DNA from: a gamma proteobacterium SCGC AAA076-P13
GTDB taxonomy: Bacteria > Pseudomonadota > Gammaproteobacteria > Magnimaribacterales > D2472
Assembly: GCA_000384935.1 (NCBI GenBank)
Contig: ARRA01000001.1
Coordinates: 231,810 to 295,809 of the forward strand
Direction of reading: 5' to 3'
DNA length: 64,000 nucleotides
Positions 1 to 9,016 of this stretch are shown here, one piece after another. The translations under genes and the position numbers were made by a program. How positions within the stretch are numbered: position 1 is the first letter of the stretch; every line of letters starts with the position of its first letter. A model generated the notes under the pieces. The model was not told the DNA's origin. It saw only the letters and a list, made by a program, of their open reading frames with translations, and ran no database searches.

Positions 1-2673
1 GGTTCAAAAAAATATCCAGTTAGAGATCCATTTTTTATGATGATAAGAAGGTCTCTTAATACATTTATGAATGCATTCACCTCAAGCGACTGGACAGCAT
101 ATCCTTTCGCAACTTTAAATAATAAAGATTTTGATAACCTTTTAGGTGTATATCTTGATTCGGCATTTTTTCCTAATCTTGATAGTCTGGACTTTGCCCA
201 AGAAGGACATAGATTGGAATTTAAAGATAAAGCAAATATTGAAAGTGAAATTGAGATTAAAGGGGTTGTCTATAATGAAATGAAGGGTGCTATGAGCTCG
301 GTTACAAGTCAGCTATGGCATGGAATGTCAAAACACTTATATTCTTCATCTACATATAAGCATAACAGTGGTGGAGACCCTGATAAAATTCTAGATCTAA
401 CTCATGAAGAATTGGTAAATTTTCATCGAAAACACTACCACCCTTCTAACGCAACATTCTTTACCTATGGAAAAATTGACCCAGTTCAAATCCAAGAATT
501 TATTAAAAAAAATGTTTTGAGGAGCTTTCAACCATCATCTGAGGTTATTGCTGTAAAAAATGAAGAGCGAATCTCGTCACCAAAGATAGTGTCTGATTTG
601 TATAACCCAATGCCTGGAGATGAGGACAACCACCATGTTGTTATTAGCTGGCTCTTAAATGAAAGTCATGATCCTGTTGAGTTATTAGAGACATACTTAA
701 TGTCTAATATTCTTTTAGATAATTCTGCCTCTCCACTAAGGAAAGTTTTAGAAAACTCAAAACTCGGTAAATCGCCTTCTCCTCTAACTGGTCTTGAGGC
801 AGACCAAAAAGAAATGGTTTTTGCTGCAGGCCTTGAGGGTGTTAAAAAAGATCAGCACATTGCTGTTGAAAGTTTAATTACTGACTGTTTACGAAATCTT
901 ATTAGTGATGGCATTCCAAGAGAACTAGTTGACTCTTCTTTACATCAGTTAGAAATAAGGCAGAGAGAAATAACAGGCTCAGGCATGCCATTCGGGCTTC
1001 AAATTATGCTGACATGTCTTCCTGCTTGTATCCACAATGATGATCCTTTGAATATCTTAGATTTAGATAATGCTTTCAATGTTATTAAAGAAAGATTAAA
1101 TCAAGATAGCTATATCGAAGGCTTGATTGAAAAACATCTGATTAATAATCCCCATAAATTAAATTACTCTTTAGTCCCTGACACAGAATTTAATAGAAGA
1201 AATGAGGAAGCTATTGTTGAAAAAGTTCATCAAAAAACTGAAAGTCTTTCAGTCGATGATAAAAACAAAATTGTAGCCCTGGCTGAAGCCCTAGAAGAAC
1301 GCCAAGAAAGAATTGATGATCCAGAAATTCTCCCTAAAGTTACTAAAGAAGATATTCCTTTATCAAGAAATTATCCAAATCCAAGTATATCTTTAGTAAA
1401 TAATACAGAAAATTATTTTTATAAATCTGGAACCAATGGCTTGGTTTACCATTCAATGCTGTTTCCTTGTGAGGCGCTTACTATTGATGAGCTGAAAATT
1501 GCTAGTTTATTCACGAGCTCTCTTACAGATATAGGTCTGGGGTCTGATTCATATGAAGATGTTCAAAAGTATCAATCTTCTATTACAGGTGGTATTTCAG
1601 CATCATTTACAATGATTCCAAATAAAGGTGATTCTGAACATAAGCTAGCTCTTAAAATTAGTGGTAAAAGTTTAGAAAAAAATGCTCATTTAATGCAAGA
1701 TTTAATGATCAGAACAGTTCAAGAAGCCAATTTTGGTGAGCATCAAAGAATCAAAGAATTGCTTAGCTTCATCTCGGCAGATAACGAACAATCACTGACT
1801 CAAAATGGTCACGTTTTAGCTATGGCTAATGCTGCATCACAGCTTACTGAGGTGGCCTCAACCAATGATTTAACTTCAGGCATAAGATTTATTAATAATA
1901 CAGGTCTTTTATCAAAAAATATTGGTGATGAAGGTAGTCTTGATATCTATATTAAAAATTTAAAATCTATTCAATCAAAAATCTCTCTTACACCAAAGAA
2001 AATATTTACAGCTTCATCTTTGAACCAGGATGAAATGGACTTGAAATCTTTTAGTGGTTTAAATGCTGCTGATGTTGATGAACAGAATTTTATTAAGGTT
2101 CAAGATAAATCTATTGGGTGGATAACTGGATCACAAGTTTGTTTTTGTGCAGAAGCTTTTCCAACAGTTGATTCATCTCATGAGGATGCACCTGTTCTAT
2201 CAGTTTTAGGGACCGTTCTTCGTAATGGTTATCTTCATTCAGCCATAAGAGAGAAAGGTGGTGCATATGGAGCTGGAGCCATGCAAGATTCCCATAACAG
2301 TGTATTTAAATTCTTTTCATATAGAGATCCTAAATGTTCTGAGACATTTTCAGAATTTAATAATGCCAGAGAGTGGTCATTAAAAAATATTACTAATGCG
2401 CATTTAGATGAAGGGGTTTTGGGTGTGATTTCTAGCATTGATAAGCCCATGTCGCCATATGGTGAAGCTATGAGTGATTTTATGAGCGAGCTGGATCATA
2501 AAACTCAGGAAGACAGACTACTATTTAGAAATAAAGTGAAAGAATGCTCAATAGATGATTTGATTAGAGTTTCTAAAAAGTACTTATTCAATGAATCTAA
2601 GAAATCTATAATTGCTGGAGAGAGTTTCCAGGATGAAATAAAAGACCTAGGTTTTAATTTAAAAAATATTTAA
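1..2673 (+). CDS. M16C (PreP-type) metallopeptidase, 3' part
   Basis: The frame is open from base 1, so the gene begins upstream of the window and the internal ATG at 37 is not its start. The visible 890 residues resemble the roughly 970-residue presequence-protease (PreP/Cym1) branch of M16 peptidases, zinc enzymes that close around and degrade peptides. I see the family stretch SLNTFMNAFT followed by DWTAYPF near the start, GVVYNEMKG at nt 262-288, which carries the downstream glutamate zinc ligand, and a GGAYGAGA segment near nt 2250-2280 in the C-terminal half. The HxxEH zinc motif should lie about 80-90 residues further upstream, outside the window, so activity and any signal peptide cannot be judged here. 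The stop codon abuts the stop of the converging lipoprotein gene with no spacer. I infer a housekeeping peptide-clearing role. Confidence 0.88.
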   Translation, partial: GSKKYPVRDPFFMMIRRSLNTFMNAFTSSDWTAYPFATLNNKDFDNLLGVYLDSAFFPNLDSLDFAQEGHRLEFKDKANIESEIEIKGVVYNEMKGAMSSVTSQLWHGMSKHLYSSSTYKHNSGGDPDKILDLTHEELVNFHRKHYHPSNATFFTYGKIDPVQIQEFIKKNVLRSFQPSSEVIAVKNEERISSPKIVSDLYNPMPGDEDNHHVVISWLLNESHDPVELLETYLMSNILLDNSASPLRKVLENSKLGKSPSPLTGLEADQKEMVFAAGLEGVKKDQHIAVESLITDCLRNLISDGIPRELVDSSLHQLEIRQREITGSGMPFGLQIMLTCLPACIHNDDPLNILDLDNAFNVIKERLNQDSYIEGLIEKHLINNPHKLNYSLVPDTEFNRRNEEAIVEKVHQKTESLSVDDKNKIVALAEALEERQERIDDPEILPKVTKEDIPLSRNYPNPSISLVNNTENYFYKSGTNGLVYHSMLFPCEALTIDELKIASLFTSSLTDIGLGSDSYEDVQKYQSSITGGISASFTMIPNKGDSEHKLALKISGKSLEKNAHLMQDLMIRTVQEANFGEHQRIKELLSFISADNEQSLTQNGHVLAMANAASQLTEVASTNDLTSGIRFINNTGLLSKNIGDEGSLDIYIKNLKSIQSKISLTPKKIFTASSLNQDEMDLKSFSGLNAADVDEQNFIKVQDKSIGWITGSQVCFCAEAFPTVDSSHEDAPVLSVLGTVLRNGYLHSAIREKGGAYGAGAMQDSHNSVFKFFSYRDPKCSETFSEFNNAREWSLKNITNAHLDEGVLGVISSIDKPMSPYGEAMSDFMSELDHKTQEDRLLFRNKVKECSIDDLIRVSKKYLFNESKKSIIAGESFQDEIKDLGFNLKNI

Positions 2674-3288
2674 TTATCCAAAAAATAGGAATTTCTTTTT
2701 CTTTAGTTCTTTTGAGCAACCCCAATATTGCTGTTGGTATTTAGTTGATCTGGCTTGAACTCTATCTGAAACCTTTACTAGCCATTGTTTTTTTCTATAA
2801 GTTTTTTTCTTAAACCCGCCATAACCCTCGTGGTATGCAAGGTAAAGAGATCTTGCATCTGTTCGTTCAAATCCTTGGTAGTAGCCTTTGCTGGCATACC
2901 AGCCGATAAAGTCAGCTGAGTCCTTAAAATCTTTTCTATTTGCTCCAGAATTTCCAGTTTCATCTTTATAGTCATCCCATGTCATAGTAAGTGCTTGAGA
3001 GTAACCAACTGCAGTTGAGGGCCTAAACCATGGAATAAATCCAAGAAGCTTATCTCTTTCTGGTCTAGCATCTGATTTAAAACTAGATTCTTGGTAAACG
3101 AATGACATTAAAACATAAGGAGGAATTTTCCATCTTTTTTCTGATCTCATTACAGCCTTATACCAACTCCTTTTTTCTTTAAATATAAGACAAATATTAT
3201 CTGGATTCTCAGGTGGTTTAGTAACACATGATTGAAAGAAAACAGCAATACACAAGACGCTCAAAAATTTTATTTTTTTAGAATTCAT
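2674..3288 (-). CDS. Lipoprotein with SLT-type lytic transglycosylase domain
   Basis: 204 residues. The N-terminus is a lipoprotein signal: basic MNSKKIK, a hydrophobic run, and a lipobox-like FFQSC with the lipidated Cys at residue 21. The body has the three hallmarks of the soluble-lytic-transglycosylase fold in order: a catalytic glutamate in VYQESSF near residue 67, an AVGYSQALTMTW motif in the middle, and a LAYHEGYGGF motif near residue 150. Such enzymes cleave the MurNAc-GlcNAc bond of peptidoglycan with 1,6-anhydro product formation. It is the last gene of a long minus-strand run and its start abuts the DNA ligase stop at 3288, so it is probably co-transcribed. It is short compared with MltC/MltE-type enzymes with accessory domains. 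Function is from family motifs; the physiological substrate is inferred. Confidence 0.75.
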   Translation of the reverse strand: MNSKKIKFLSVLCIAVFFQSCVTKPPENPDNICLIFKEKRSWYKAVMRSEKRWKIPPYVLMSFVYQESSFKSDARPERDKLLGFIPWFRPSTAVGYSQALTMTWDDYKDETGNSGANRKDFKDSADFIGWYASKGYYQGFERTDARSLYLAYHEGYGGFKKKTYRKKQWLVKVSDRVQARSTKYQQQYWGCSKELKKKKFLFFG

Positions 3289-4583
3289 TAGATTTTTTCT
3301 CCGACATCAAACCCTCTAAAAGTTTTGAACCTCGGAAATCGAAGACTGTAATTTTCACCTTCCATGCTTTGAGTGATTGCATCTGCTCTGATTTCTATAA
3401 GCTGCCCAACAAGTGAGTCTTTTGCTGCCCAAAAACTCTCTCTATCTTCATCTGTGAGACCGCTCCCTACGCTCAGTGAAAAAAACTTACCATCATCATC
3501 TCCCTCAACACTAAATGCGCCAAGCTTGCCTTCATGTTTACCAGTGCCCTCTTGAATAGATACTACTTTTAAAGTTACCTCTATAAATGGTTTAATCTTT
3601 AGCCATGCATGGCTTCTCTTGCTTTCATATAAAGCTTTTTCTGGTTTAATCATTAAACCTTCATACCCTTCACTTAATGCCTTTTTATTCATTGAAGCAA
3701 ATGTTTTTTCTCCAGCCTCTGTATCAAAATCAATAACAGTAAATTCTACTGGTTTTATACAATCACTAAAATTATTTGCCAATGTAGTTAAAACTTCTTT
3801 TCGTTGGAGTGTATCAAGAGAACTTTTACCTTCATTAAATTCTATAATAGGCAATACATCAAAAAGAGCAAGATATGCATCTTCAGTTTTTGCATTTGTT
3901 TTTCTATGAACCTGCTTCATTAAGGATTGGAAATCATCACTCATAACCTCGCCATCAAAAACAAGACCATTGAATTCTTTTTTATTCAGCGCTTCTTCTA
4001 TATGTGGAAAGTTACTCAAGATTTTCCCATTCCTGCTATACAGTGTTGTTGAATTATTCTTTGTAATAGCAATAACCCTTACTCCATCATATTTATATTC
4101 TACCAAGCATGGGCCTTGAATTTTTTTTGGATGCTTAGCTCCATCGTGAGCTAGCATGCAAGAAAATACTGGAACTCTGTATTGAATATCCATTCTCTTA
4201 GCAACGTTATTAACTGTTTTTTCACTTACGCCACACCTCAAGTCTTTGATTAGGATTCTTCTGTACCAATCATTCCACTGTTCTGATGTTGCTTGATTTA
4301 ATAATTCAATAATAAGATCACGAGCAGCATGTCCTGTTTTTTCACGCTCAATTAATAATAAAGCACTCGATTTAAAATCCTCCCAATTAAGCCCAGGTCC
4401 ATCCTCTTTGGATTCAGGGACTTGCTTAACGCCGAAAGTTATCAATGAGTCTAAGCACATTGCCAACCCTTCTTGAATAACTATTTTGTTTAGGTGCTCT
4501 TCAATAACATCTTCTTTAAAGAGTCTACTATTATCACTCTCAAGTTTCTGGATGATTTGCCAGGGAAGTAGTTTATTTGCCAT
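3288..4583 (-). CDS. ATP-dependent DNA ligase (phage-like)
   Basis: 431 residues. All nucleotidyltransferase motifs of an ATP-dependent DNA ligase are present: motif I EYKYDGVR with the adenylated Lys at 164, motif III VFDGEVM (208-214), IIIa LALFDVLPI (238-246), IV EGLMIKP (308-314) and V AWLKIKP (326-332), then a C-terminal OB-fold ending in LRFPRFKTFRGF. The alpha-helical N-terminal domain (about 1-140, with NDWYRRILIKDLRCGV near 104-119) looks like that of T4-type phage ligases; I see no LigD, Ku or polymerase domains. It seals nicks by way of enzyme-AMP. It follows zipA by 11 bases, the place where gammaproteobacteria usually keep NAD-dependent ligA. Replacement of LigA is an inference, because the rest of the genome is not visible. 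Confidence 0.92.
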   Translation of the reverse strand: MANKLLPWQIIQKLESDNSRLFKEDVIEEHLNKIVIQEGLAMCLDSLITFGVKQVPESKEDGPGLNWEDFKSSALLLIEREKTGHAARDLIIELLNQATSEQWNDWYRRILIKDLRCGVSEKTVNNVAKRMDIQYRVPVFSCMLAHDGAKHPKKIQGPCLVEYKYDGVRVIAITKNNSTTLYSRNGKILSNFPHIEEALNKKEFNGLVFDGEVMSDDFQSLMKQVHRKTNAKTEDAYLALFDVLPIIEFNEGKSSLDTLQRKEVLTTLANNFSDCIKPVEFTVIDFDTEAGEKTFASMNKKALSEGYEGLMIKPEKALYESKRSHAWLKIKPFIEVTLKVVSIQEGTGKHEGKLGAFSVEGDDDGKFFSLSVGSGLTDEDRESFWAAKDSLVGQLIEIRADAITQSMEGENYSLRFPRFKTFRGFDVGEKI

Positions 4584-4594
4584 TATCTTTAATG

Positions 4595-5215
4595 CTAATC
4601 AAAATTTTTAAGTTGTCTTAGCCTCGTAACCTCTTGAGCTTTTGTTTCAATATGTGAAATCATTTGTTTAGTAATTGGTAATCTTTCCCCATCACAAATA
4701 TTGGCATAGAATTTTTCAGAGAAGTTATAAGCAAATGCAACCATCTCTCTTACTGCCAATAATGGCTCTTCAACATTATTAAGATCTGTTGCCATTATTA
4801 CAGCGAAAGTCTTTGTATTTTCTTCAAAAGTTCCTGGATTTAAAGCATTGGCGACCCTAAAAATTTCTTTATTGCTTTTACCCTTAAGTGAAAAAAACCC
4901 ATGAGCCAGCTTAGCTCCTGAGTTGCCCATAAAACCAAATAACTGCTCAATATCAAAAGATGATTTATCCATAGAAATTAAATTGAGGACCACTAATTCT
5001 TGATCATTTATAAATTCTTGCTCTTCAAAGTCAAATGATTTTTGGGTTTCTAGTCTAACATCATCAAATTCTTTGATTTCAAAAGAATCGGATACTTCCT
5101 CTATTTTCACCTTTAACTCATTACCACTAGATATCTTTCTAATAAAAAGAAAAACAATGATTAGAAATATTAGTACAGAAAGGCCTATAAGATAAATATC
5201 AAGATTACTTTGCAT
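4595..5215 (-). CDS. zipA: Cell division protein ZipA
   Basis: 206 residues, much shorter than E. coli ZipA (about 330). An N-terminal membrane anchor (about residues 7-26, LIGLSVLIFLIIVFLF) is followed by a short acidic linker instead of the long Pro/Gln-rich linker, then a C-terminal FtsZ-binding domain of about 135 residues. That domain contains ELVVLNLIS, AKLAHGFFSLKG, FRVANALNPGTF and the closing VREMVAFAYNFSEKF region typical of the ZipA fold. ZipA tethers FtsZ to the inner membrane at the division septum. It begins directly after the smc stop (5215/5216) and precedes the DNA ligase, so chromosome segregation, division and ligation genes probably share a transcript. The short linker fits a reduced genome. 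Confidence 0.9.
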   Translation of the reverse strand: MQSNLDIYLIGLSVLIFLIIVFLFIRKISSGNELKVKIEEVSDSFEIKEFDDVRLETQKSFDFEEQEFINDQELVVLNLISMDKSSFDIEQLFGFMGNSGAKLAHGFFSLKGKSNKEIFRVANALNPGTFEENTKTFAVIMATDLNNVEEPLLAVREMVAFAYNFSEKFYANICDGERLPITKQMISHIETKAQEVTRLRQLKNFD

Positions 5216-8203
5216 TTAGGCCTCTGCGAATTCAAGTGCTTGATTTACATCAACCGAAACCATTCTTGATACTCCAGCTTCTTGCATAGTAACTCCCATC
5301 AAGTGGTCACTTTTTTCCATTGAAACTTTGTTATGAGTGATGAAAATAAATTGAACGGTCTTCGACATCTCTTCAACCATATTGATAAATCTCATTGTAT
5401 TTAAGTCATCTAAAGGAGCATCAACCTCATCCAATATACAGAAAGGAGCTGGATTCAATTCAAATATCCCAAAAACTAATGCTAATGCAGTCAGGGCTTT
5501 TTCACCACCAGATAATTGAGAGATAGACGAATTCTTTTTACCAGGAGGTCTTGCCATTATTATGACGCCAGCATTAAGAGCATCCCCTTCTGTTAGAGCC
5601 AATTCTGCATAACCACCACCAAAAAGTTTTGCAAAAACCTCTTTCATTCTTGCGTTAATTGCATCAAAACTGTCTTGAAATCTAGTTTTAGTTTCAGTAT
5701 CAATAGTTTTAATTGCACCTGACAATTTATCAAGGGCTTCTGTTAAGTCATTGTATTGAATATCTAATTCTTCTTTTCTTTTTGACTCTTGAGCAATTTC
5801 TTCAGGTGCTGCTAGGTTTATTGCTCCCAATCTAATGATCTTAGCTTGGATATCTGCAAGCCTATCCTGAAGTTCTTTTATTTGCATTCCTTCATATTGA
5901 GAGTAATCAATATCTTCAATTTTTAGGCCAGCATCTTTTATCTTGGCATTAGCATTTTCAAGATTTATTTCATAGGTTTTGAGATCAAGTCTTACATTAG
6001 TTACTTTTTCAGATATGGATTTGAGATCTAATTCAGCTATAGATTTTTTGTTCTCAAGCTCTCTCATGCTTTCATTAAACCTAGATTGTTTTTGGCGTAT
6101 TTCTAATAGAATAGACTCAGCATTAGAGCTCTTATTAACAAGATCCGACATTATATTTTGAATTTCTAATTTCTTATCTTTACTATTTTTTATAGTTTCA
6201 GATAGTTCATTTTGTCTATCAAGGTATTCGTCTGGTGATGCCAGATTAATAGAACCTAGATCATTGATATTTTTTTGTATATCTTCAAGAGACACTTCTA
6301 AGCCTTCAAGATCCATTCCTTGATATTTATTTTGATCTAGTTCTGAAATATTAATCTCAGCCTTATCTAGAACTTGAGATGCATTTTGTAGATTAATTTC
6401 ATAGGTTCTTAAATCTAACCTGAGATTAGTTACATCCCTCTCTAAAGATCTCATCTCGTTTGCTACAAACAACTTACCACCATCCAACTCTCTAACCTCT
6501 GCATCAAGTGTAGCTAATGCAGATGAGCTGGTTAAAAGGCTATCATTTAGGCTTTCTTGTTGACTGGTTAATGTTACAAGACTTTGTTTTGCTGATATTT
6601 TTTCTTCTGAAGTTTTTTGGATTAAAGCTTCAACTTCATGCTGTCTTTTAAGGAATTCTTCTGTATATGATTTCGATTGATCTGAGGCTATTTTAAGTAT
6701 GCTCATAAGCAACTCTTTTAATTCTTTGACCTTATCATTTATTACATTTGCGCCAGACCCAAAATTTGTCAATAAATCTGAAATGCTATCAATTAAATGA
6801 ATTGCCTTTTCTTTAGGACTTAAGTTATCTGTACTAGATTCTTTTTCTTTAGCTTTTTTATAGTTTTCTTTTGCAGATACTAAATCCCTATTTGCTTGGG
6901 ACTCAACTTTCTCTAGGTTGAAAATACTGCCTTCAAGTCTAGCTATATTCCCACCAATTGAAAAGCTTGATGCCTTTAACTCATCTAGGTTCAAGTTTGC
7001 AGTTTTTTGCTTTTCTTTAACAGAATTTATTGCCTCTTCGCGAGAATCTAAATCAGACTGCTTAGACTCAATTGAATCTTCTAAAGGTTTAATTTTTTCT
7101 CCAATAGCATCTTTATTTTTTACAGCATCTAAAGCTTTAATTATTGAGATATTGAGCTTAAGTTCTTGTTGTTTTGGACTAAGATCCTTAAAAGTAGATT
7201 CTTTTTCTACAGCTTTCTCGTAGCTCTCTTTTGCTCTTTCTAATGCCGCAAGATTAGATGCCTCTGACTTAGATATATTCTGGAGGTTAGCCTCATGCTT
7301 GGCAATTTCAGCACCGATAGTATAAAAATTCTTTTGAGCTGTTTCGTAAGAATCAACAACAGATTCATTTTGAGTTCTAAATTCATCAATCTGAGATTGT
7401 TTCGTGTCAGACTCTGCTTGTTTTATTTTTAAATCTCTATTTAAGGCATCAAGACTTTTTTGAAGCTGATCTCTATTTTTTTTAGCTTCTAGTGAAAATA
7501 ATATCGCTGTATTGGTTTGGTTTTCAGATTCTTCTTTCTTTAAAGAATTATATTTTTCAGCTGCATTAGCTTGGTTCTCTAGCCTACGTATCAATCTTTC
7601 TATCTCATCTTTAATATCTTTTACTCTAGATAAGTTTTCTTTAGTTTTCTTAATTCTGCTCTCGGTCTCTCTTCGTCTTTCTCTATATTTAGAAACTCCA
7701 GCAGCTTCTTCAATATGCGTTCTTAATTCTTCTGGCTTAGCGCTAACAAGCCTACTTACCATACCCTGTTCAATGATCGCATAAGAGCTAGGGCCAAGAC
7801 CTGTTCCAAGAAAAATATCCTGAACATCTTTTCTTCTGCATTTAGTACTATTTATAAAGTAAGTTGATTGGGCATCCCTGTTCATTATTCTTTTAATGGA
7901 TATCTCATTAAATGCTGCGTATTCACCGCCTATTTTTCCGCTTGAGTTATCAAAAAGAAGTTCGATACTGCACTGGCCAGACGCCTTTCTATTTTCAGAC
8001 CCATTAAAAATAACATCAACCATTGATTCGCCTCTCAGGTTCTTCGCAGAAAGCTCCCCTAGCACCCACCTAACAGCATCAATTACGTTTGATTTACCAC
8101 ATCCATTAGGTCCGACGACGCCGACTAAATTTGTAGGAAAGGATATCTTCGTTGGATCTACGAAACTTTTAAAACCTGCTAGTTTTATGTGTTTAAGCTG
8201 CAT
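5216..8203 (-). CDS. smc: SMC chromosome-segregation ATPase, hinge not recognisable
   Basis: 995 residues, about 170 shorter than a usual gammaproteobacterial SMC. The ATPase head is complete: Walker A GPNGCGKS (31-38), signature LSGGE (897-901), Walker B FCILDEVDAPLDD (921-933) and a C-terminal ITHNK switch region. Between about residues 170 and 830 everything reads as heptad coiled coil, and I cannot find the globular hinge domain (about 150 residues, normally with a conserved ALG segment and glycines) that joins the arms and dimerises SMC. Instead the N-side arm carries a repeat of period 120 (251-344 and 371-464) and the C-side arm one of period 143 (591-659 and 734-802). The head is a confident SMC; architecture and mode of dimerisation are open. 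MukB is excluded by the SMC-type head sequence. No scpA or scpB lies in the window. Confidence 0.93.
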   Translation of the reverse strand: MQLKHIKLAGFKSFVDPTKISFPTNLVGVVGPNGCGKSNVIDAVRWVLGELSAKNLRGESMVDVIFNGSENRKASGQCSIELLFDNSSGKIGGEYAAFNEISIKRIMNRDAQSTYFINSTKCRRKDVQDIFLGTGLGPSSYAIIEQGMVSRLVSAKPEELRTHIEEAAGVSKYRERRRETESRIKKTKENLSRVKDIKDEIERLIRRLENQANAAEKYNSLKKEESENQTNTAILFSLEAKKNRDQLQKSLDALNRDLKIKQAESDTKQSQIDEFRTQNESVVDSYETAQKNFYTIGAEIAKHEANLQNISKSEASNLAALERAKESYEKAVEKESTFKDLSPKQQELKLNISIIKALDAVKNKDAIGEKIKPLEDSIESKQSDLDSREEAINSVKEKQKTANLNLDELKASSFSIGGNIARLEGSIFNLEKVESQANRDLVSAKENYKKAKEKESSTDNLSPKEKAIHLIDSISDLLTNFGSGANVINDKVKELKELLMSILKIASDQSKSYTEEFLKRQHEVEALIQKTSEEKISAKQSLVTLTSQQESLNDSLLTSSSALATLDAEVRELDGGKLFVANEMRSLERDVTNLRLDLRTYEINLQNASQVLDKAEINISELDQNKYQGMDLEGLEVSLEDIQKNINDLGSINLASPDEYLDRQNELSETIKNSKDKKLEIQNIMSDLVNKSSNAESILLEIRQKQSRFNESMRELENKKSIAELDLKSISEKVTNVRLDLKTYEINLENANAKIKDAGLKIEDIDYSQYEGMQIKELQDRLADIQAKIIRLGAINLAAPEEIAQESKRKEELDIQYNDLTEALDKLSGAIKTIDTETKTRFQDSFDAINARMKEVFAKLFGGGYAELALTEGDALNAGVIIMARPPGKKNSSISQLSGGEKALTALALVFGIFELNPAPFCILDEVDAPLDDLNTMRFINMVEEMSKTVQFIFITHNKVSMEKSDHLMGVTMQEAGVSRMVSVDVNQALEFAEA
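5798..6433 (-). repeat. Tandem duplication in the C-side coiled coil of SMC
   Basis: Two diverged copies, residues 591-659 and 734-802, offset by 143 residues. Matching parts are VTNLRLDLRTYEINLQNA / VTNVRLDLKTYEINLENA, NKYQGMDLEGLE / SQYEGMQIKELQ and LGSINLASPDE / LGAINLAAPEE. In ordinary SMC proteins the LGAINLAA segment occurs once, just before the C-terminal head half. Confidence 0.88.
6812..7453 (-). repeat. Tandem duplication in the N-side coiled coil of SMC
   Basis: Two diverged copies, residues 251-344 and 371-464, offset by 120 residues. The best-conserved parts are YTIGAEIAKHE / FSIGGNIARLE, AKESYEKAVEKES / AKENYKKAKEKES and KDLSPKQ / DNLSPKE. Both copies run on into a similar short helical segment after LSPK. 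Confidence 0.8.
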
Positions 8204-8242
8204 TGCGAAGAGTTATTTTGTTATGAATATATTAAACTATTG

Positions 8243-9016
8243 TTACTTTTTTAACCATTCATTTGAGCTAATTTTATAGGTATTTGAAGGCTCGCTCTGA
8301 TCAAGTAATATTAATGCTTCTGTTATGTATTGAGTATCGCTATTTGTGCACATTAGCGAAAATTGAATATCAACAGTCTCTTTATTTAGATAGGCAGAAC
8401 TAATATCAAACCCGGGAATAGAAGAGCTAGTGTTATTTAAAATAGCCATTGTATTTTTATTAACATTAATTTTAGCAATTGGTATATCAGGCCCATTCAT
8501 AATAAAAACCTCTACTAGACCTTTGTAATTTGAACAATCAGCAGGCCTATCGAAATCAATAAAAATTGTTGAGTTTGCAAATAAGGGGAATTTAGAGTCT
8601 CTCAAGTCCCTATAAAGGCTATAAAAAATGAATTTTTCTTCACTAGATTTGAAATACCTTTCAGAATAAGTAATAAGGCTTTCTGCTGCATTAAATTTCT
8701 TACTATCCATAGCCTCCAAGATAAGACTTTGCATCCAATAAATTTTATTTTCATCTTCAATGAGTTGATCAAATTTATTAAGAGTTGAAGTTGAAATACT
8801 AGTATCATTTTTTATATCATCTTTCATTTCATTTGTTAAAATTTGTTCTTCAAAAAACCCAAGATATGAGAATTTTCCAATAAAACTAAAAATGCATAAA
8901 AAAATAATAATAGTTGAAATACCAATGATGTAACCCTTGTTGGCAGTTCCCTGATTTAGTAAATAAGCGAAAATAGGCAACAAAGCAAAGAAAGATAACA
9001 AGTAAATAAATATCAT
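8243..9016 (-). CDS. CcmI-like cytochrome c biogenesis membrane protein
   Basis: 257 residues, weakly conserved. Two N-terminal membrane segments (about 2-20 and 29-47) with a cytoplasmic loop between them match the CcmI/CycH topology. Residues 85-140 look like a couple of degenerate TPR helices (LIEDENKIYWMQSLILEA, KFNAAESLITYSERYF), and the rest is a periplasmic beta-rich tail resembling the CcmI C-terminal domain. CcmI holds apocytochrome c for haem ligation by CcmFH. The assignment rests mainly on position: the start overlaps the ccmH stop at 9016 and the gene closes the ccm cluster. It is shorter than the roughly 400-residue CcmI of Pseudomonas. I would call it hypothetical if it stood alone. 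Confidence 0.6.
   Translation of the reverse strand: MIFIYLLSFFALLPIFAYLLNQGTANKGYIIGISTIIIFLCIFSFIGKFSYLGFFEEQILTNEMKDDIKNDTSISTSTLNKFDQLIEDENKIYWMQSLILEAMDSKKFNAAESLITYSERYFKSSEEKFIFYSLYRDLRDSKFPLFANSTIFIDFDRPADCSNYKGLVEVFIMNGPDIPIAKINVNKNTMAILNNTSSSIPGFDISSAYLNKETVDIQFSLMCTNSDTQYITEALILLDQSEPSNTYKISSNEWLKK

Noticed and set aside
5216-8203. SMC arm duplication as an assembly artefact
   Set aside because: The copies differ at many residues and bases and keep the frame, so they are old duplicates and not a repeated read segment.
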